A stretch of DNA of 64,000 nucleotides. Source: Metabacillus lacus (GTDB lineage: Bacteria; Bacillota; Bacilli; Bacillales; Bacillaceae). A program made the translations under genes and the position numbers. Position 1 is the first letter of the stretch; each line of letters starts with the position of its first letter. The stretch spans positions 124,001 to 188,000 of the forward strand of contig NZ_WKKI01000002.1 of assembly GCF_009674805.1 (NCBI RefSeq). Reading direction: 5' to 3'. Positions 15,694-24,249 of this stretch are shown piece by piece. A model generated the notes under the pieces. It ran no database searches. It was not told the origin of the DNA and saw only the letters and a program-made list of their open reading frames with translations.

Positions 15694-16287
15694 ATGGCTG
15701 TTAATTACCCAAACGGCAAAATATACCGCCCTGTTCAGCAAGCTGGTAAAACTGAAAGTTCAAAGAGCAGCTATGGCAACCGGGGCATGACCCTTGAAGA
15801 AGATTTAAATGCAACCAATGAGTATTACCTTCACCAAGGTCTTGCCGTTATTCATAAAAAACCGACTCCGGTACAAATTGTTAATGTTGATTACCCAAAA
15901 AGAAGTGCTGCTGTTATAAAAGAAGCATATTTCAAGCAGTCTTCTACAACTGACTACAACGGTGTGTACAAGGGAAAATATATTGATTTTGAAGCAAAAG
16001 AAACAAGAAACAGTACATCCTTCCCGCTGCAGAATTTTCATCAGCATCAAATTGACCATATGCAAAATGTCTGCCGCCAGGATGGAATATGCTTTGTTAT
16101 TATTTCAGCTTTTCAGCAAATTTATTTATTACAGGCTCAGCACCTGTTTGTTTTTTGGGAGCGCATGGCCGACGGCGGAAGAAAATCGATTAAAAAAGAG
16201 GAACTTGAAGATGCAGCACACAGCATTCAACTCGGCTATCAGGCGAGAATTGATTATTTGAAGATATTGGATAAGCTGTACTTTTAA
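15694..16287 (+). CDS. recU: RecU, Holliday junction resolvase
   Basis: This 197-residue endonuclease resolves four-way junctions and modulates RecA. Family signatures are [28 protein letters not shown], the catalytic acidic cluster around [20 protein letters not shown] (D...E-x-K), [11 protein letters not shown] and [10 protein letters not shown]. The start is the ATG at 15694 with AGGAGGAG just upstream; the frame open to 15661 is not used. The gene lies 99 nt before ponA and forms the recU-ponA operon known from Bacillus. Confidence 0.97.
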   Translation: MAVNYPNGKIYRPVQQAGKTESSKSSYGNRGMTLEEDLNATNEYYLHQGLAVIHKKPTPVQIVNVDYPKRSAAVIKEAYFKQSSTTDYNGVYKGKYIDFEAKETRNSTSFPLQNFHQHQIDHMQNVCRQDGICFVIISAFQQIYLLQAQHLFVFWERMADGGRKSIKKEELEDAAHSIQLGYQARIDYLKILDKLYF

Positions 16288-16386
16288 TTCCTTCGCAAAA
16301 GAACGGCAATCGTTTATAATATAAAGGTTATGGTATTTATTGTTTACGTTAAATTTTCGCTTTAGAAATGAAAGGTTGAGATTGAT

Positions 16387-19008
16387 ATGTCTGATCAATA
16401 TAAAAGCCGTGAAGAAATGAGGAAAGCCAGGGAGCAGAGCAAACGAAGACCGAGAAGCAGCAAAAAGGCCGGTAAAGGCGGAAGCTCTCTCTGGAAAAAA
16501 GTTTTCATCAGTATGCTGGTTCTTGGCATCCTGGGAATTGTCGCAGGAGGAGCAACCTTCGCAGTATTAATAAGCGACGCTCCTAAAATTGATGATAGCA
16601 AATTAAAAGACTCCTTCTCCTCAAAGATTTTTGATATGAACGGTGATGAAATAACTGAGGTCGGAAGTGAAAAAAGAACTTACGTGCCCTATGACCAGAT
16701 ACCCGAAACACTTGAACAGGCATTCCTAGCAACAGAGGATGCCCGGTTTTACAATCATAATGGTGTGGATGTCATTCGTGTCGGCGGTGCCTTTGTTGCA
16801 AACGTACAAGAGGGCTTCGGCGCTGAGGGAGGAAGCACAATAACCCAGCAGGTTGTGAAAAACTCCTTGCTTTCTCATGAAAAAACCATTAAAAGAAAAG
16901 CCCAGGAATTGTGGCTCTCTTTTCAGCTCGAAAGAAAATACAGCAAACAGGAAATCCTGGAAATGTATTTGAATAAGATTTATTTTTCACCAAGCAGCTA
17001 CGGAGTTGGAAAGGCTGCCGAAGTTTTTTACGGCAAAAGCATCGACCAGCTAGAGCTGCATGAGGCGGCTATGCTTGCAGGTATGCCTCAAAGTCCGACT
17101 AATTACAACCCAAGAAACTTCCCTGAAAAAGCTGAAAAGAGAAGAAATATTGTTCTAAATCTAATGGCAAGGCACGGATTTATCTCTCAGCAGGAAGCGG
17201 ATGAAGCAAAACAAGTTCCTGTTCAGTCTACTCTTGTTGAGCCAAAAGAGAAATCTAACCCTTATCATGCATTTATTGAAGAAGTTGTAGAAGAAATCAA
17301 AGATAAAACGGATATTGATGCATCATCAGCAGGATTAAAGATTTATACAACCATTGACCCTGAAGCTCAAACACATGTGGAAAGTCTTTTAAACGGCGAA
17401 GGCAATATCTCTTTTCCAAGCGAACATCTGCAGGCAGGTGTAACGCTGCTTGATACAGAAACAGGTGAAATTAGAGCAATCGGCGGAGGACGCAATCAGG
17501 CAGTTGGCGGATTTAACTATGCCACCGACACGAGAAGGCAGCCTGGCTCTACTATTAAACCTATCCTTGACTACGGTCCGGTCATTGAGCATGAAAAATG
17601 GTCTACGTATGAGCAGGTTGCTGATGAGCCGTACACTTACTCAGACGGTACTCCGATTAACAACTATGACAGAAAACATAAAGGCATCATGTCAATTAGA
17701 GAAGCACTTGCAGATTCCAGAAATATTCCCGCCCTGAAAGCACTGCAGGAAGTCGGTCTTGAAAAAGCCAGAGATTTTGCAGTAGGGCTTGGCATTCCAC
17801 TGGAAGAAACAATTTATGAGCCTTATGCAATTGGCGGATTCAGCACCGGCGTTTCACCTCTGCAAATGGCCGGGGCATATAGTGCCTTTGGTAATAACGG
17901 TATCTATACTGAGCCCCATGCTGTGAAAGAAATTGAATTCCCGGATGGCACCAAAATGAAACTGGCACCTGAACCAAAGGCTGCCATGAGTGATTATACT
18001 GCATTTATGATGACGGATATGATGAAATCCGTTGTTACTGATGGAACAGGAAGAGCAGCTGCTGTCAGCGGCGTTCAGATTGCCGGTAAAACAGGGACAA
18101 CCAACTTTTCTGAGAAGGAAAGACAGAGTGGAAACATTCCTTCCGGCACTGCGAAGGACGCCTGGTTTGTGGGCTACTCTCCAAAGTACACAGCTGCAGT
18201 ATGGACCGGATATGAAAAGAATGATGAAAAAATTTACTTGAATCAAGAAGATCAGCAATATGCAAAACGAATCTTTAAGGACATTATGACAGAGGTATCA
18301 AAAGGAGATTCAACTGATTTCAGCAAGCCTAACAGCGTATCTGAAATTAGAATTGAAAAAGGTTCGAAACCTCCTAGAAAAGCAAGCGAATATACACCAA
18401 GATCACAAGTATCCATTGAGTATTTTGTTAAAGGTACGGAGCCTAAACAAGTTTCGCAAAGGTTTGAACGCCTTGCAAAACCATCAGGATTAGGCGTTTC
18501 ATACAATCAGGAAAACAACACAATTTCCTTAAATTGGAATTACGATAACAGTCAAAATGTTACATTCCAAGTCAGTCAGTCTCTGAATAATGGTGACTAT
18601 CAGGTTGTTTATTCAGGAAAGGAAACTTCCTTCAGTGTTCCGAATGCTGTGATTGGCGGCGTTTACCGCTTCCAGGTAATAGCAATAAGCGACAGCGGTT
18701 CTAATCGAAGCGATGCTGCCTCAGCTGCTATCGAGGTTCCGGGAGCTCCTGAGGAGGAGATAGAAATTCCTGAAATAGAAGTACCTGAAGAAGAACCGCC
18801 ACCTGCAGAGGAAGTTCCTGTTGAACCGGAAACACCAGAACAGCCGGAAGAAACACCTGAAACACCTGAAGTACCTGAAGAAGACCAGAATAATGGTGAT
18901 GGACAAGATGACAACCAGGAGGCCCCTCCTGCTGCCGTTCCCCCACAGGGCAATGGAAACGGCAATGGCAATGGAAACGGAAACGGGAATGGCGAAGGAA
19001 CACAATAA
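16387..19008 (+). CDS. ponA: PonA, class A penicillin-binding protein 1 with acidic/NG-repeat tail
   Basis: This 873-residue bifunctional peptidoglycan synthase has a basic cytoplasmic N-terminus (1-36), a transmembrane helix (about 38-62), a glycosyltransferase 51 domain (about 90-260: ATEDARFYNHNGVD, GGSTITQQVVKN, ILEMYLNKIYF) and a transpeptidase domain with S388-T-I-K391, S444-R-N446 and K568-T-G-T. A fibronectin type III-like domain follows at about 690-785. The extracellular tail is rich in Glu and Pro (about 790-850) and ends in Asn-Gly repeats. B. subtilis PonA also has a long C-terminal extension, so the layout is familiar. It works with GpsB. Confidence 0.97.
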   Translation: MSDQYKSREEMRKAREQSKRRPRSSKKAGKGGSSLWKKVFISMLVLGILGIVAGGATFAVLISDAPKIDDSKLKDSFSSKIFDMNGDEITEVGSEKRTYVPYDQIPETLEQAFLATEDARFYNHNGVDVIRVGGAFVANVQEGFGAEGGSTITQQVVKNSLLSHEKTIKRKAQELWLSFQLERKYSKQEILEMYLNKIYFSPSSYGVGKAAEVFYGKSIDQLELHEAAMLAGMPQSPTNYNPRNFPEKAEKRRNIVLNLMARHGFISQQEADEAKQVPVQSTLVEPKEKSNPYHAFIEEVVEEIKDKTDIDASSAGLKIYTTIDPEAQTHVESLLNGEGNISFPSEHLQAGVTLLDTETGEIRAIGGGRNQAVGGFNYATDTRRQPGSTIKPILDYGPVIEHEKWSTYEQVADEPYTYSDGTPINNYDRKHKGIMSIREALADSRNIPALKALQEVGLEKARDFAVGLGIPLEETIYEPYAIGGFSTGVSPLQMAGAYSAFGNNGIYTEPHAVKEIEFPDGTKMKLAPEPKAAMSDYTAFMMTDMMKSVVTDGTGRAAAVSGVQIAGKTGTTNFSEKERQSGNIPSGTAKDAWFVGYSPKYTAAVWTGYEKNDEKIYLNQEDQQYAKRIFKDIMTEVSKGDSTDFSKPNSVSEIRIEKGSKPPRKASEYTPRSQVSIEYFVKGTEPKQVSQRFERLAKPSGLGVSYNQENNTISLNWNYDNSQNVTFQVSQSLNNGDYQVVYSGKETSFSVPNAVIGGVYRFQVIAISDSGSNRSDAASAAIEVPGAPEEEIEIPEIEVPEEEPPPAEEVPVEPETPEQPEETPETPEVPEEDQNNGDGQDDNQEAPPAAVPPQGNGNGNGNGNGNGNGEGTQ
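18950..18995 (+). repeat. GGCAAT/GGAAAC hexamer repeats encoding Gly-Asn tail of PonA
   Basis: About eight copies of 6-bp units (ggcaat, ggaaac) encode the (Gly-Asn)n end of PonA. The low-complexity DNA is prone to slippage. Confidence 0.8.
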
Positions 19009-19013
19009 GGAGA

Positions 19014-19048
19014 AAAAGCGTGAATTCATTGGAATTCACGCTTTTTTT
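19014..19048 (+). terminator. Terminator of recU-ponA
   Basis: AAAGCGTGAATTC and GAATTCACGCTTT form a perfect 13-bp stem (loop ATTG) followed by TTTTTA, 6 nt past the ponA stop codon. Confidence 0.95.
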
Positions 19049-19301
19049 ATTTCGATCAAATTCATCCTGTAAAGTAAGTACCAGCGATGCTTCCGTAAAT
19101 CTCACTTTCATGCTCACCAGAGTTACCAGCGAAAATTACCGGAGATCACTCTGCAACTTCATTTTAAGGCTTATTTCAGCGTAATTCACAGGAGGGTATT
19201 CGGTTATCCTAAAACGTTCGTTATAGGGAAGTTGTTATTCTTCTGATGGTATTTCCCTTTATGATAAGATATAGGAAAATCTAAATGAACATGGTGATCA
19301 T

Positions 19302-20132
19302 GTGACTAATAAAAAGATACTTATTGAACGTCCAACAGGAGCACTATTGTCTACCAATGATAAAAAGAAAGAGAGCATTTGGCGCTATGATAATTGTTAT
19401 AAAATGATCTTTTCAATAAACGGATCTATGAATTATCAAATGAAAAGAAATGATTTTACTCTTTCAAAGGAACAATTCATTATTGTTAATCCATACGATG
19501 AACATAAGCAGCTTGCAATAGAAAACCACAAATTTCTTATTGAACTAGATCCTTTGTTCTTAAATGAAATAGCAAATTCATTTAACTTTAATAATTACGA
19601 TATTCAATTCGCAAATTCTATTCAAAAAAATCCTCAGATCACCCAGTGGGCTCATTTTGTAAATGAACATGCATCTATGTACGATGAAAAAATAGATAAT
19701 TCAGTGGCTCTTTTTTTGGACCACAGCTTGGCCCAATTAGCCATCCTATTGATCAAAAACACAGTTGGAATTCATACTCAAACATGGAATGTAAACAGTT
19801 TTAAAACCATTAGTCCCTTGATATATAAAACGATGGAAGCGATAATGGAAGATTATAAGCATCAATGGACTTTACATGAGATGGCAAACATCTCAAATCT
19901 TAGTAAATATCAATTTGCTCACTTATTTAAAGAAATTACGGGTTTGTCACCATATTCCTGGCTACAATTATATCGCATAATACGTAGCCAAGAATATTTA
20001 AAAAATACGGGTAAAAGCATATTAGATATTGCACTAGATTGCGGTTTTTCATCTGTTTCCGTTTATAATCAGCTATTTAAACGCCTGTATGGAGGTACTC
20101 CCGGTACTTTTCGTAAAAAACTAACAAGGTAA
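19302..20132 (+). CDS. AraC/XylS-family transcriptional regulator
   Basis: This 276-residue regulator has an N-terminal cupin-like sensing region (about 1-150; no Cys- or His-rich metal set obvious) and a C-terminal double helix-turn-helix (about 185-276: WTLHEMANISNLSKYQFAHL, FKEITGLSPYSWLQLYRI, SILDIALDCGFSSVSVYNQL). It starts at GTG 19302 with a weak GGTGAT site. Its 3' end overlaps the convergent MFS gene by 64 bp. The segment is visibly AT-rich compared with ponA and is absent between ponA and ypoC in B. subtilis, so it is probably acquired. It may regulate the neighbouring permease gene, but the ligand is unknown. Confidence 0.85.
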   Translation: MTNKKILIERPTGALLSTNDKKKESIWRYDNCYKMIFSINGSMNYQMKRNDFTLSKEQFIIVNPYDEHKQLAIENHKFLIELDPLFLNEIANSFNFNNYDIQFANSIQKNPQITQWAHFVNEHASMYDEKIDNSVALFLDHSLAQLAILLIKNTVGIHTQTWNVNSFKTISPLIYKTMEAIMEDYKHQWTLHEMANISNLSKYQFAHLFKEITGLSPYSWLQLYRIIRSQEYLKNTGKSILDIALDCGFSSVSVYNQLFKRLYGGTPGTFRKKLTR

Positions 20133-21307
20133 ACCAAAGTAAATAAGAGCATTAATCCACCACAAACTTTGAATAGTACATGTGTAGACACGAAGGAAGA
20201 TAAATATCCAAATAAGCCTAGAGATACGACATTAGAAAAATATAAAAGTACCGAGTTAAAGCTGAATCCACGTCCTAATTTATCATTAGGGAGGAGCTTT
20301 TGTAGTATATATACTCTTGAAAGACTTGCTATAGGTAACCCTACGGCAGTTATAAAAACGCCAAGAAAGTATATAGGCAGCTGGTATGAAACACCCAAAA
20401 TAACGATTCCCACACTCCAAATGATGGTACCTAAATAATAAATTTTAATCGTTAGCTCCTTCCAAATAAATGGAATCAGTATATTTGTGATCACAACAGC
20501 AGCACCATACCATCCCAAGAGAATGCTGTACCATTGTTCACCATTAGGAACTGTTTCTACAATTTGTAACAATAAGCCTACCTGCCAAACCCAGGTATTA
20601 CAAAAAACCATGATGAAGGTGACTAAAAACAACTTTTTAAGTGTAATATCTGATTTTAGCCATATACCAAATTCTTTAATAGAGTAAAATATGTGATATG
20701 TTTTATTACGTTTAGTAAGGGGAGATCTATCTTCATTCACTTGAATTTTACCTATAAAAAAAGCACTAATAAGATAGGTAACCGCATCTAATGTAAATAA
20801 ATGGATTTCTCCAATGGTATGTATAAATCCAACAACAATGAGAGGAGATAATACTTGAACACCTCTGGTTACTGTATCTAACAAGCTATTGGTGGTTGTT
20901 CTTTCTTCCGCTTTTGTGATTATTGGTAATATAGCACGATGTGACGGGTTAAAGAAACAACCTAAGGTCTGAATAACAAAGCTTAGCACGATTAAGTACC
21001 AATAGTTCAGCATTCCAAAATGATTAATTATAACTAAGGAAAAAATGATAGGGACTCGAATAAGATCAATGAGTATCATTAAAGATTTTTTATTTACCCA
21101 ATCCGCATACACTCCCCCGATCAGTCCAAACAAAAGATAAGGTAGAGCTTGTGAAATGGCTATACCTGTTGTATGGAGACCTGATCCTGTTAACTCATAA
21201 GCCAGGAAGAGGAAAGCTAAACCTGAAACAACATCACCTAAACTAGAAGCTCCTGCGCCGGCTATATAAAAGACAATATTTCTGTTCCTTAATACTTTTA
21301 GATCCAT
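20069..21307 (-). CDS. MFS transporter, drug-efflux/macrolide-type permease
   Basis: This 412-residue integral membrane protein has about 12 hydrophobic helices. The N-terminal helix reads NIVFYIAGAGASSLGDVVSG and the loop 2-3 motif A region GGVYADWVNKKSLMILIDLI is typical of the MFS MDR group (MefA/Bmr3/YfmO-like). The start is ATG 21307 with GAGGTG upstream. The last residues overlap the end of the AraC gene on the opposite strand. Substrate is not predictable; export of a drug or metabolite is inferred. The gene is AT-rich and part of the accessory segment. Confidence 0.85.
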   Translation of the reverse strand: MDLKVLRNRNIVFYIAGAGASSLGDVVSGLAFLFLAYELTGSGLHTTGIAISQALPYLLFGLIGGVYADWVNKKSLMILIDLIRVPIIFSLVIINHFGMLNYWYLIVLSFVIQTLGCFFNPSHRAILPIITKAEERTTTNSLLDTVTRGVQVLSPLIVVGFIHTIGEIHLFTLDAVTYLISAFFIGKIQVNEDRSPLTKRNKTYHIFYSIKEFGIWLKSDITLKKLFLVTFIMVFCNTWVWQVGLLLQIVETVPNGEQWYSILLGWYGAAVVITNILIPFIWKELTIKIYYLGTIIWSVGIVILGVSYQLPIYFLGVFITAVGLPIASLSRVYILQKLLPNDKLGRGFSFNSVLLYFSNVVSLGLFGYLSSFVSTHVLFKVCGGLMLLFTLVYLVSFLRKVPGVPPYRRLNS

Positions 21308-21449
21308 ATAAATCACCTCATATAAAGGTTACGATAATAAGAGGATTTCTTTCGTTATTTATATTGCTGCTTTTTATAGCAACATCAGTGTTATAAGCAG
21401 GAAAAATGAATTGATAAAATAATGACTATAAAGTTGAGGTGTAAGAAAC

Positions 21450-21618
21450 CAGGAGGAGAATTAGGAATTGGTACTCTTTTATTAAACACTCTAACACTGG
21501 TCCAAGTAGAAATGGAGCATCAAAACAATGGGTATCAGTAGCCAAAGGAAATCAAAAAGGGATACCATTCTATGAAGGAGGCTTTGTTTTTCAAAATGAA
21601 CGAACAAATTATTTCTAA
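21450..21618 (+). pseudogene. Remnant of an unrecognised coding sequence
   Basis: One frame stays open for about 55 codons and ends at TAA 21616-21618. It encodes peptide text such as NWYSFIKHSNTGPSRNGASK and GIPFYEGGFVFQNERTNYF. It has no ATG, GTG or TTG start with a suitable ribosome binding site in that frame, although an AGGAGGAG lies at 21451-21458. The composition looks like a real C-terminal protein fragment. I do not recognise the family. Confidence 0.35.
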
Positions 21619-21669
21619 TAGATATTAAAGAAAAGTTTAAATTTCTTCTCTAGGTGAGGTTATTTAAAT

Positions 21670-21719
21670 AAGTAAAAAGACGATTTCACCTTAGAGTAGG
21701 GAAAATCGTCTTTTTACTT
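21670..21719. other. Perfect 17-bp stem hairpin
   Basis: AAGTAAAAAGACGATTT (21670-21686) and its exact complement (21703-21719) flank a 16-nt loop. The stem carries AAAAAGACG/CGTCTTTTT, so it has a T-run inside the stem on each strand, as in bidirectional terminators. It closes the accessory segment. Confidence 0.7.
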
Positions 21720-21839
21720 CCAGAAAACGTATTATTCGGTACCCCGTTAAGAGGAAACCTTATGTCTATGTATCAGGAAAGCTTGCTTTACCCTTCCCCT
21801 GCCCTCTTGCCGGGTAGAAGAAGGAGATAACTCCGCCAA

Positions 21840-21867
21840 TAAAAACAAGCAGTCTATGAGACTGCTG
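21840..21867 (-). terminator. Terminator of nth-ypoC
   Basis: The minus strand reads AGCAGTCT-CAT-AGACTGCT followed by TGTTTTTATTG: an 8-bp perfect stem, 44 nt past the ypoC stop. Confidence 0.85.
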
Positions 21868-21910
21868 AAGGATTTGCTATGTACGTACCGGCATGAACGC
21901 AGCAATTTAT

Positions 21911-22423
21911 TTAGAAGTGCCGTTTTTTAATCGCCTGCTGTACAGCATATATTTTTTTGAATTCTTCAAATAGTTGCTGAAGCTGAATGAATGAATGATA
22001 CTGTTCTGGCCTTGATAGTACAAACTGCAATCGCTCTCTGCAGTTCACAGGTGCATTGCTGCTTTGTTGAAGCTGAATCAGGCTCACTGCCTCTTCTACC
22101 GGGAGTGAAGCACTCCAGCAAATACAGTTAATCAGCAGTGCTGCTGAAATGGCTGTTTGTTTCCCATTCAGCTGTTTTTTTTGAAGACTGGTTAACATAC
22201 TCTTTTCAGAAACTTTCCATGCCTCCAGAAGAAGAGGCAGAGTTTGTTCCGGTGTATTCCAAGGAGTGTGCCAGGCTTGTCCATTTTTATTCAAAATATC
22301 AAATATGAAAGGATACTGCAAAAGCACCTCCTGGATGCTCTTCCCTTCCAAAGACACAGCTATATAGTCTTCGTCATAAAAAGGGGGGATTCTGAATTCA
22401 GCAGGAATCACAATCTCAGCCAT
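21911..22423 (-). CDS. ypoC: YpoC-like protein
   Basis: This 170-residue helical cytoplasmic protein has unknown function. It lies directly downstream of nth with an 8-nt overlap, the arrangement nth-ypoC known from Bacillus. No catalytic motif or membrane segment is visible. Text such as PAEFRIPPFYDEDYIAVSLE at the N-terminus and LLINCICWSASLPVEEAVSL in the middle fits the family as I recall it. The ribosome binding site is weak (GGTAA), consistent with coupling to nth. Confidence 0.8.
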   Translation of the reverse strand: MAEIVIPAEFRIPPFYDEDYIAVSLEGKSIQEVLLQYPFIFDILNKNGQAWHTPWNTPEQTLPLLLEAWKVSEKSMLTSLQKKQLNGKQTAISAALLINCICWSASLPVEEAVSLIQLQQSSNAPVNCRERLQFVLSRPEQYHSFIQLQQLFEEFKKIYAVQQAIKKRHF

Positions 22424-23078
22424 TTACCGGTTCCTTGTTTTTCATTCTCTTCTTTCCTTCTCTGCAAAGATGCAGCAGCGGACATATTTCACATTGAGGC
22501 GTTTGAGCTTTACAATGATATCTTCCGAAGAAAATCATATTATGATGTGTATCCGACCATTCATCTTCAGGTATTTTTCTCATTAAGGTTCTTTCCACTT
22601 CAAGGACTGAATCTTTCCACCTGCAAATTCCAAGCCTTTTGCTGACCCTTTCTACATGAGTGTCTACTGCGATTGCCGGTATATCAAAAGCTACTGATAC
22701 AACAACATTTGCAGTTTTCCTTCCAACTCCGGGAAGCTTCGTCAGCTCATCTCTGTCTCTTGGCACCTCTCCTTGATATTGTTCCAGCAGCAACTGACAC
22801 ATATTTCGAATATTTTTGGCTTTATTGCGGAAAAGGCCGATTGAACGAATATCATTTTGCAGTTCTTCCAAAGACACCGCAAGATAATCTTCAGGTTTTT
22901 TATACTTCTGAAACAGTGATGCTGTTACTTTATTAACGAGTGCGTCAGTGCATTGTGCTGACAATGAAACAGCCACCACAAGCTCAAAAGGATTGGAATG
23001 AACCAATTCACAGTGTGCCTCAGGAAACATGTTGCTCATAGTATCAAGAATTTCACGCATTTGTGCTTTCGTTGCCAT
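22416..23078 (-). CDS. nth: Endonuclease III, DNA glycosylase/AP lyase
   Basis: This 220-residue bifunctional glycosylase/AP lyase removes oxidised pyrimidines. The helix-hairpin-helix LPGVGRKTANVV is at about 115-126 with catalytic Lys121, and Asp139 is in VDTHVERVSKRLG. The C-terminal 4Fe-4S cluster is C-x6-C-x2-C-x5-C (CKAQTPQCEICPLLHLC). ATG 23078 has AAGGAAG upstream; the frame to 23105 is not supported by a site. Length and motifs match B. subtilis Nth (219 aa). Confidence 0.97.
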   Translation of the reverse strand: MATKAQMREILDTMSNMFPEAHCELVHSNPFELVVAVSLSAQCTDALVNKVTASLFQKYKKPEDYLAVSLEELQNDIRSIGLFRNKAKNIRNMCQLLLEQYQGEVPRDRDELTKLPGVGRKTANVVVSVAFDIPAIAVDTHVERVSKRLGICRWKDSVLEVERTLMRKIPEDEWSDTHHNMIFFGRYHCKAQTPQCEICPLLHLCREGKKRMKNKEPVNG

Positions 23079-23260
23079 AAGCTGTCTTCCTTTCTTCCTT
23101 TTCAAAAAGCTTTATGATCTAACTAATTAGCTCAGCAGGACACTAACACATTCCTGCAGGCTCCTGAATCACCTTATGTTTTATACTGAATGATATACTC
23201 TTCTGAAGATAAATCTTCCAAGTGACAACTCCAGGCCATTCACCCATTCCTTGCTTCTTC

Positions 23261-23292
23261 AAAAAAAATAAGGAGAAAAGTCTCTCCTTTAT
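23261..23292 (-). terminator. Terminator after dnaD
   Basis: The minus strand reads AAGGAG-AGACTTTT-CTCCTT followed by ATTTTTTTT. It lies just past the dnaD stop, so nth-ypoC is likely transcribed in part from its own promoter. Confidence 0.75.
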
Positions 23293-23300
23293 AGCATCTC

Positions 23301-24008
23301 TTAACTTTCAAGCCAGTTGTAAAAAGGAACTTTTCGAACATAATCTTTATGAGAATCGTTTTCGGCGCTTCGGTCTTTTTGTTGATGCTGCCTGAATTTC
23401 TTTCCATGATTCCGTGCCTGCTCAATGGTTTTTATCCCGTTTTTCTTCCATTCAAACAGAATTCGATCTATATACCGAAAATTTAATTTCCCTGATATCA
23501 CCGCTTCACGCAGAGCTGCCTTAATAATTATGGGATCGTGATAATCCTGGTCCAGCCAGATGGAGAACGTCTCACATTCAAACGGAGAGAGCGGTCTGCC
23601 GAATTCCTGCTCAAACACTGTGTAAAGGCTGTTTTCTAATTCTTTCTCCAACAATTTATGCTCAGCAGCCTGTTCATGCTGAAGACTGTCATACAGCCTT
23701 TCCCATAATGGTTTTAGGGAGTACTTTTCATACATAATTGTATCCTGCTGAAATTCTTCTATGTGAAGGAAACCTCGCTGCATAAGGCTGCGAAGCATAG
23801 AGGTACATGATGTAGTGGAGATGGACATCTGTTCAGACAGCTGTTCCGGAGTAGGAAAGAAGATTCCCCTTTGAATATAGTATTGAACTTTCAGTATCAT
23901 GATAAATTCTGCTTCGTTCAATCCCAGGTTTGCGTATTTCTCTATCAGCAGCGCTGGAATCGTAAAATGGCCGCTTTCCTGGAAAGCAATAAATTGTTCC
24001 TTATTCAT
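23301..24008 (-). CDS. dnaD: DnaD, replication restart/initiation protein
   Basis: This 235-residue primosomal protein remodels DNA and helps load the DnaC helicase with DnaB and DnaI. The N-terminal winged-helix DDBH1 domain (about 1-115: FTIPALLIEKYANLGLNEAE, PTPEQLSEQMSISTTSC) is followed by DDBH2 (about 130-205: FEQEFGRPLSPFECETFSIW and LNFRYIDRILFEWKKNGI with the YxxxIxxxW pattern). The start is ATG 24008, preceded by GAGGTG six bases away. The gene sits between asnS and nth as in B. subtilis. Confidence 0.96.
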   Translation of the reverse strand: MNKEQFIAFQESGHFTIPALLIEKYANLGLNEAEFIMILKVQYYIQRGIFFPTPEQLSEQMSISTTSCTSMLRSLMQRGFLHIEEFQQDTIMYEKYSLKPLWERLYDSLQHEQAAEHKLLEKELENSLYTVFEQEFGRPLSPFECETFSIWLDQDYHDPIIIKAALREAVISGKLNFRYIDRILFEWKKNGIKTIEQARNHGKKFRQHQQKDRSAENDSHKDYVRKVPFYNWLES

Positions 24009-24069
24009 TGAAAACACCTCATCATCAAGTATAGCATGCTGACAAAAATTCATATATGGCAATCATTGA

Positions 24070-24112
24070 ACAAAAAAGCCTCCTCTCCGAAAATTATGAA
24101 AGGAGACTTTCT
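24070..24112 (-). terminator. Probable terminator of asnS
   Basis: AGTCTCCT and AGGAGGCT pair (one wobble pair) on the minus strand around a 16-nt loop, followed by TTTTTTG. It lies about 140 nt downstream of asnS and 60 nt before dnaD. Confidence 0.65.
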
Positions 24113-24249
24113 TTTTATGATGCAGTATTGCTGCGTTATCAAAAAGCTGTTCACATCAGTTAAGCTCTTCGCTGAAAAAATATCTATGCAGCCGGACGTT
24201 GGTTTTTAAAGTCTCAACGTCTCTAACTCAAAGCGAATACAGCCTGATA

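Larger units (their letters stand above)
21308..21910. other. Accessory intergenic region between the MFS gene and ypoC
   Basis: The 600-bp stretch contains a protein-coding remnant (21450-21618), a very long hairpin (21670-21719) and the ypoC terminator (21840-21867). The part 21720-21840 has no recognisable feature. The base composition resembles the AraC/MFS segment up to about 21.72 kb, which I take as the approximate right border of the inserted DNA. Confidence 0.5.

Noticed and set aside
18663-19117. Several overlapping minus-strand frames of about 100 codons
   Set aside because: They are shadows of the low-complexity ponA tail and read as Ser/Gly or Phe/Arg repeats.
19049-21910. Target-site duplications or an integrase that would make this a defined mobile element
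   Set aside because: I found no integrase, transposase or clear flanking direct repeats by eye.
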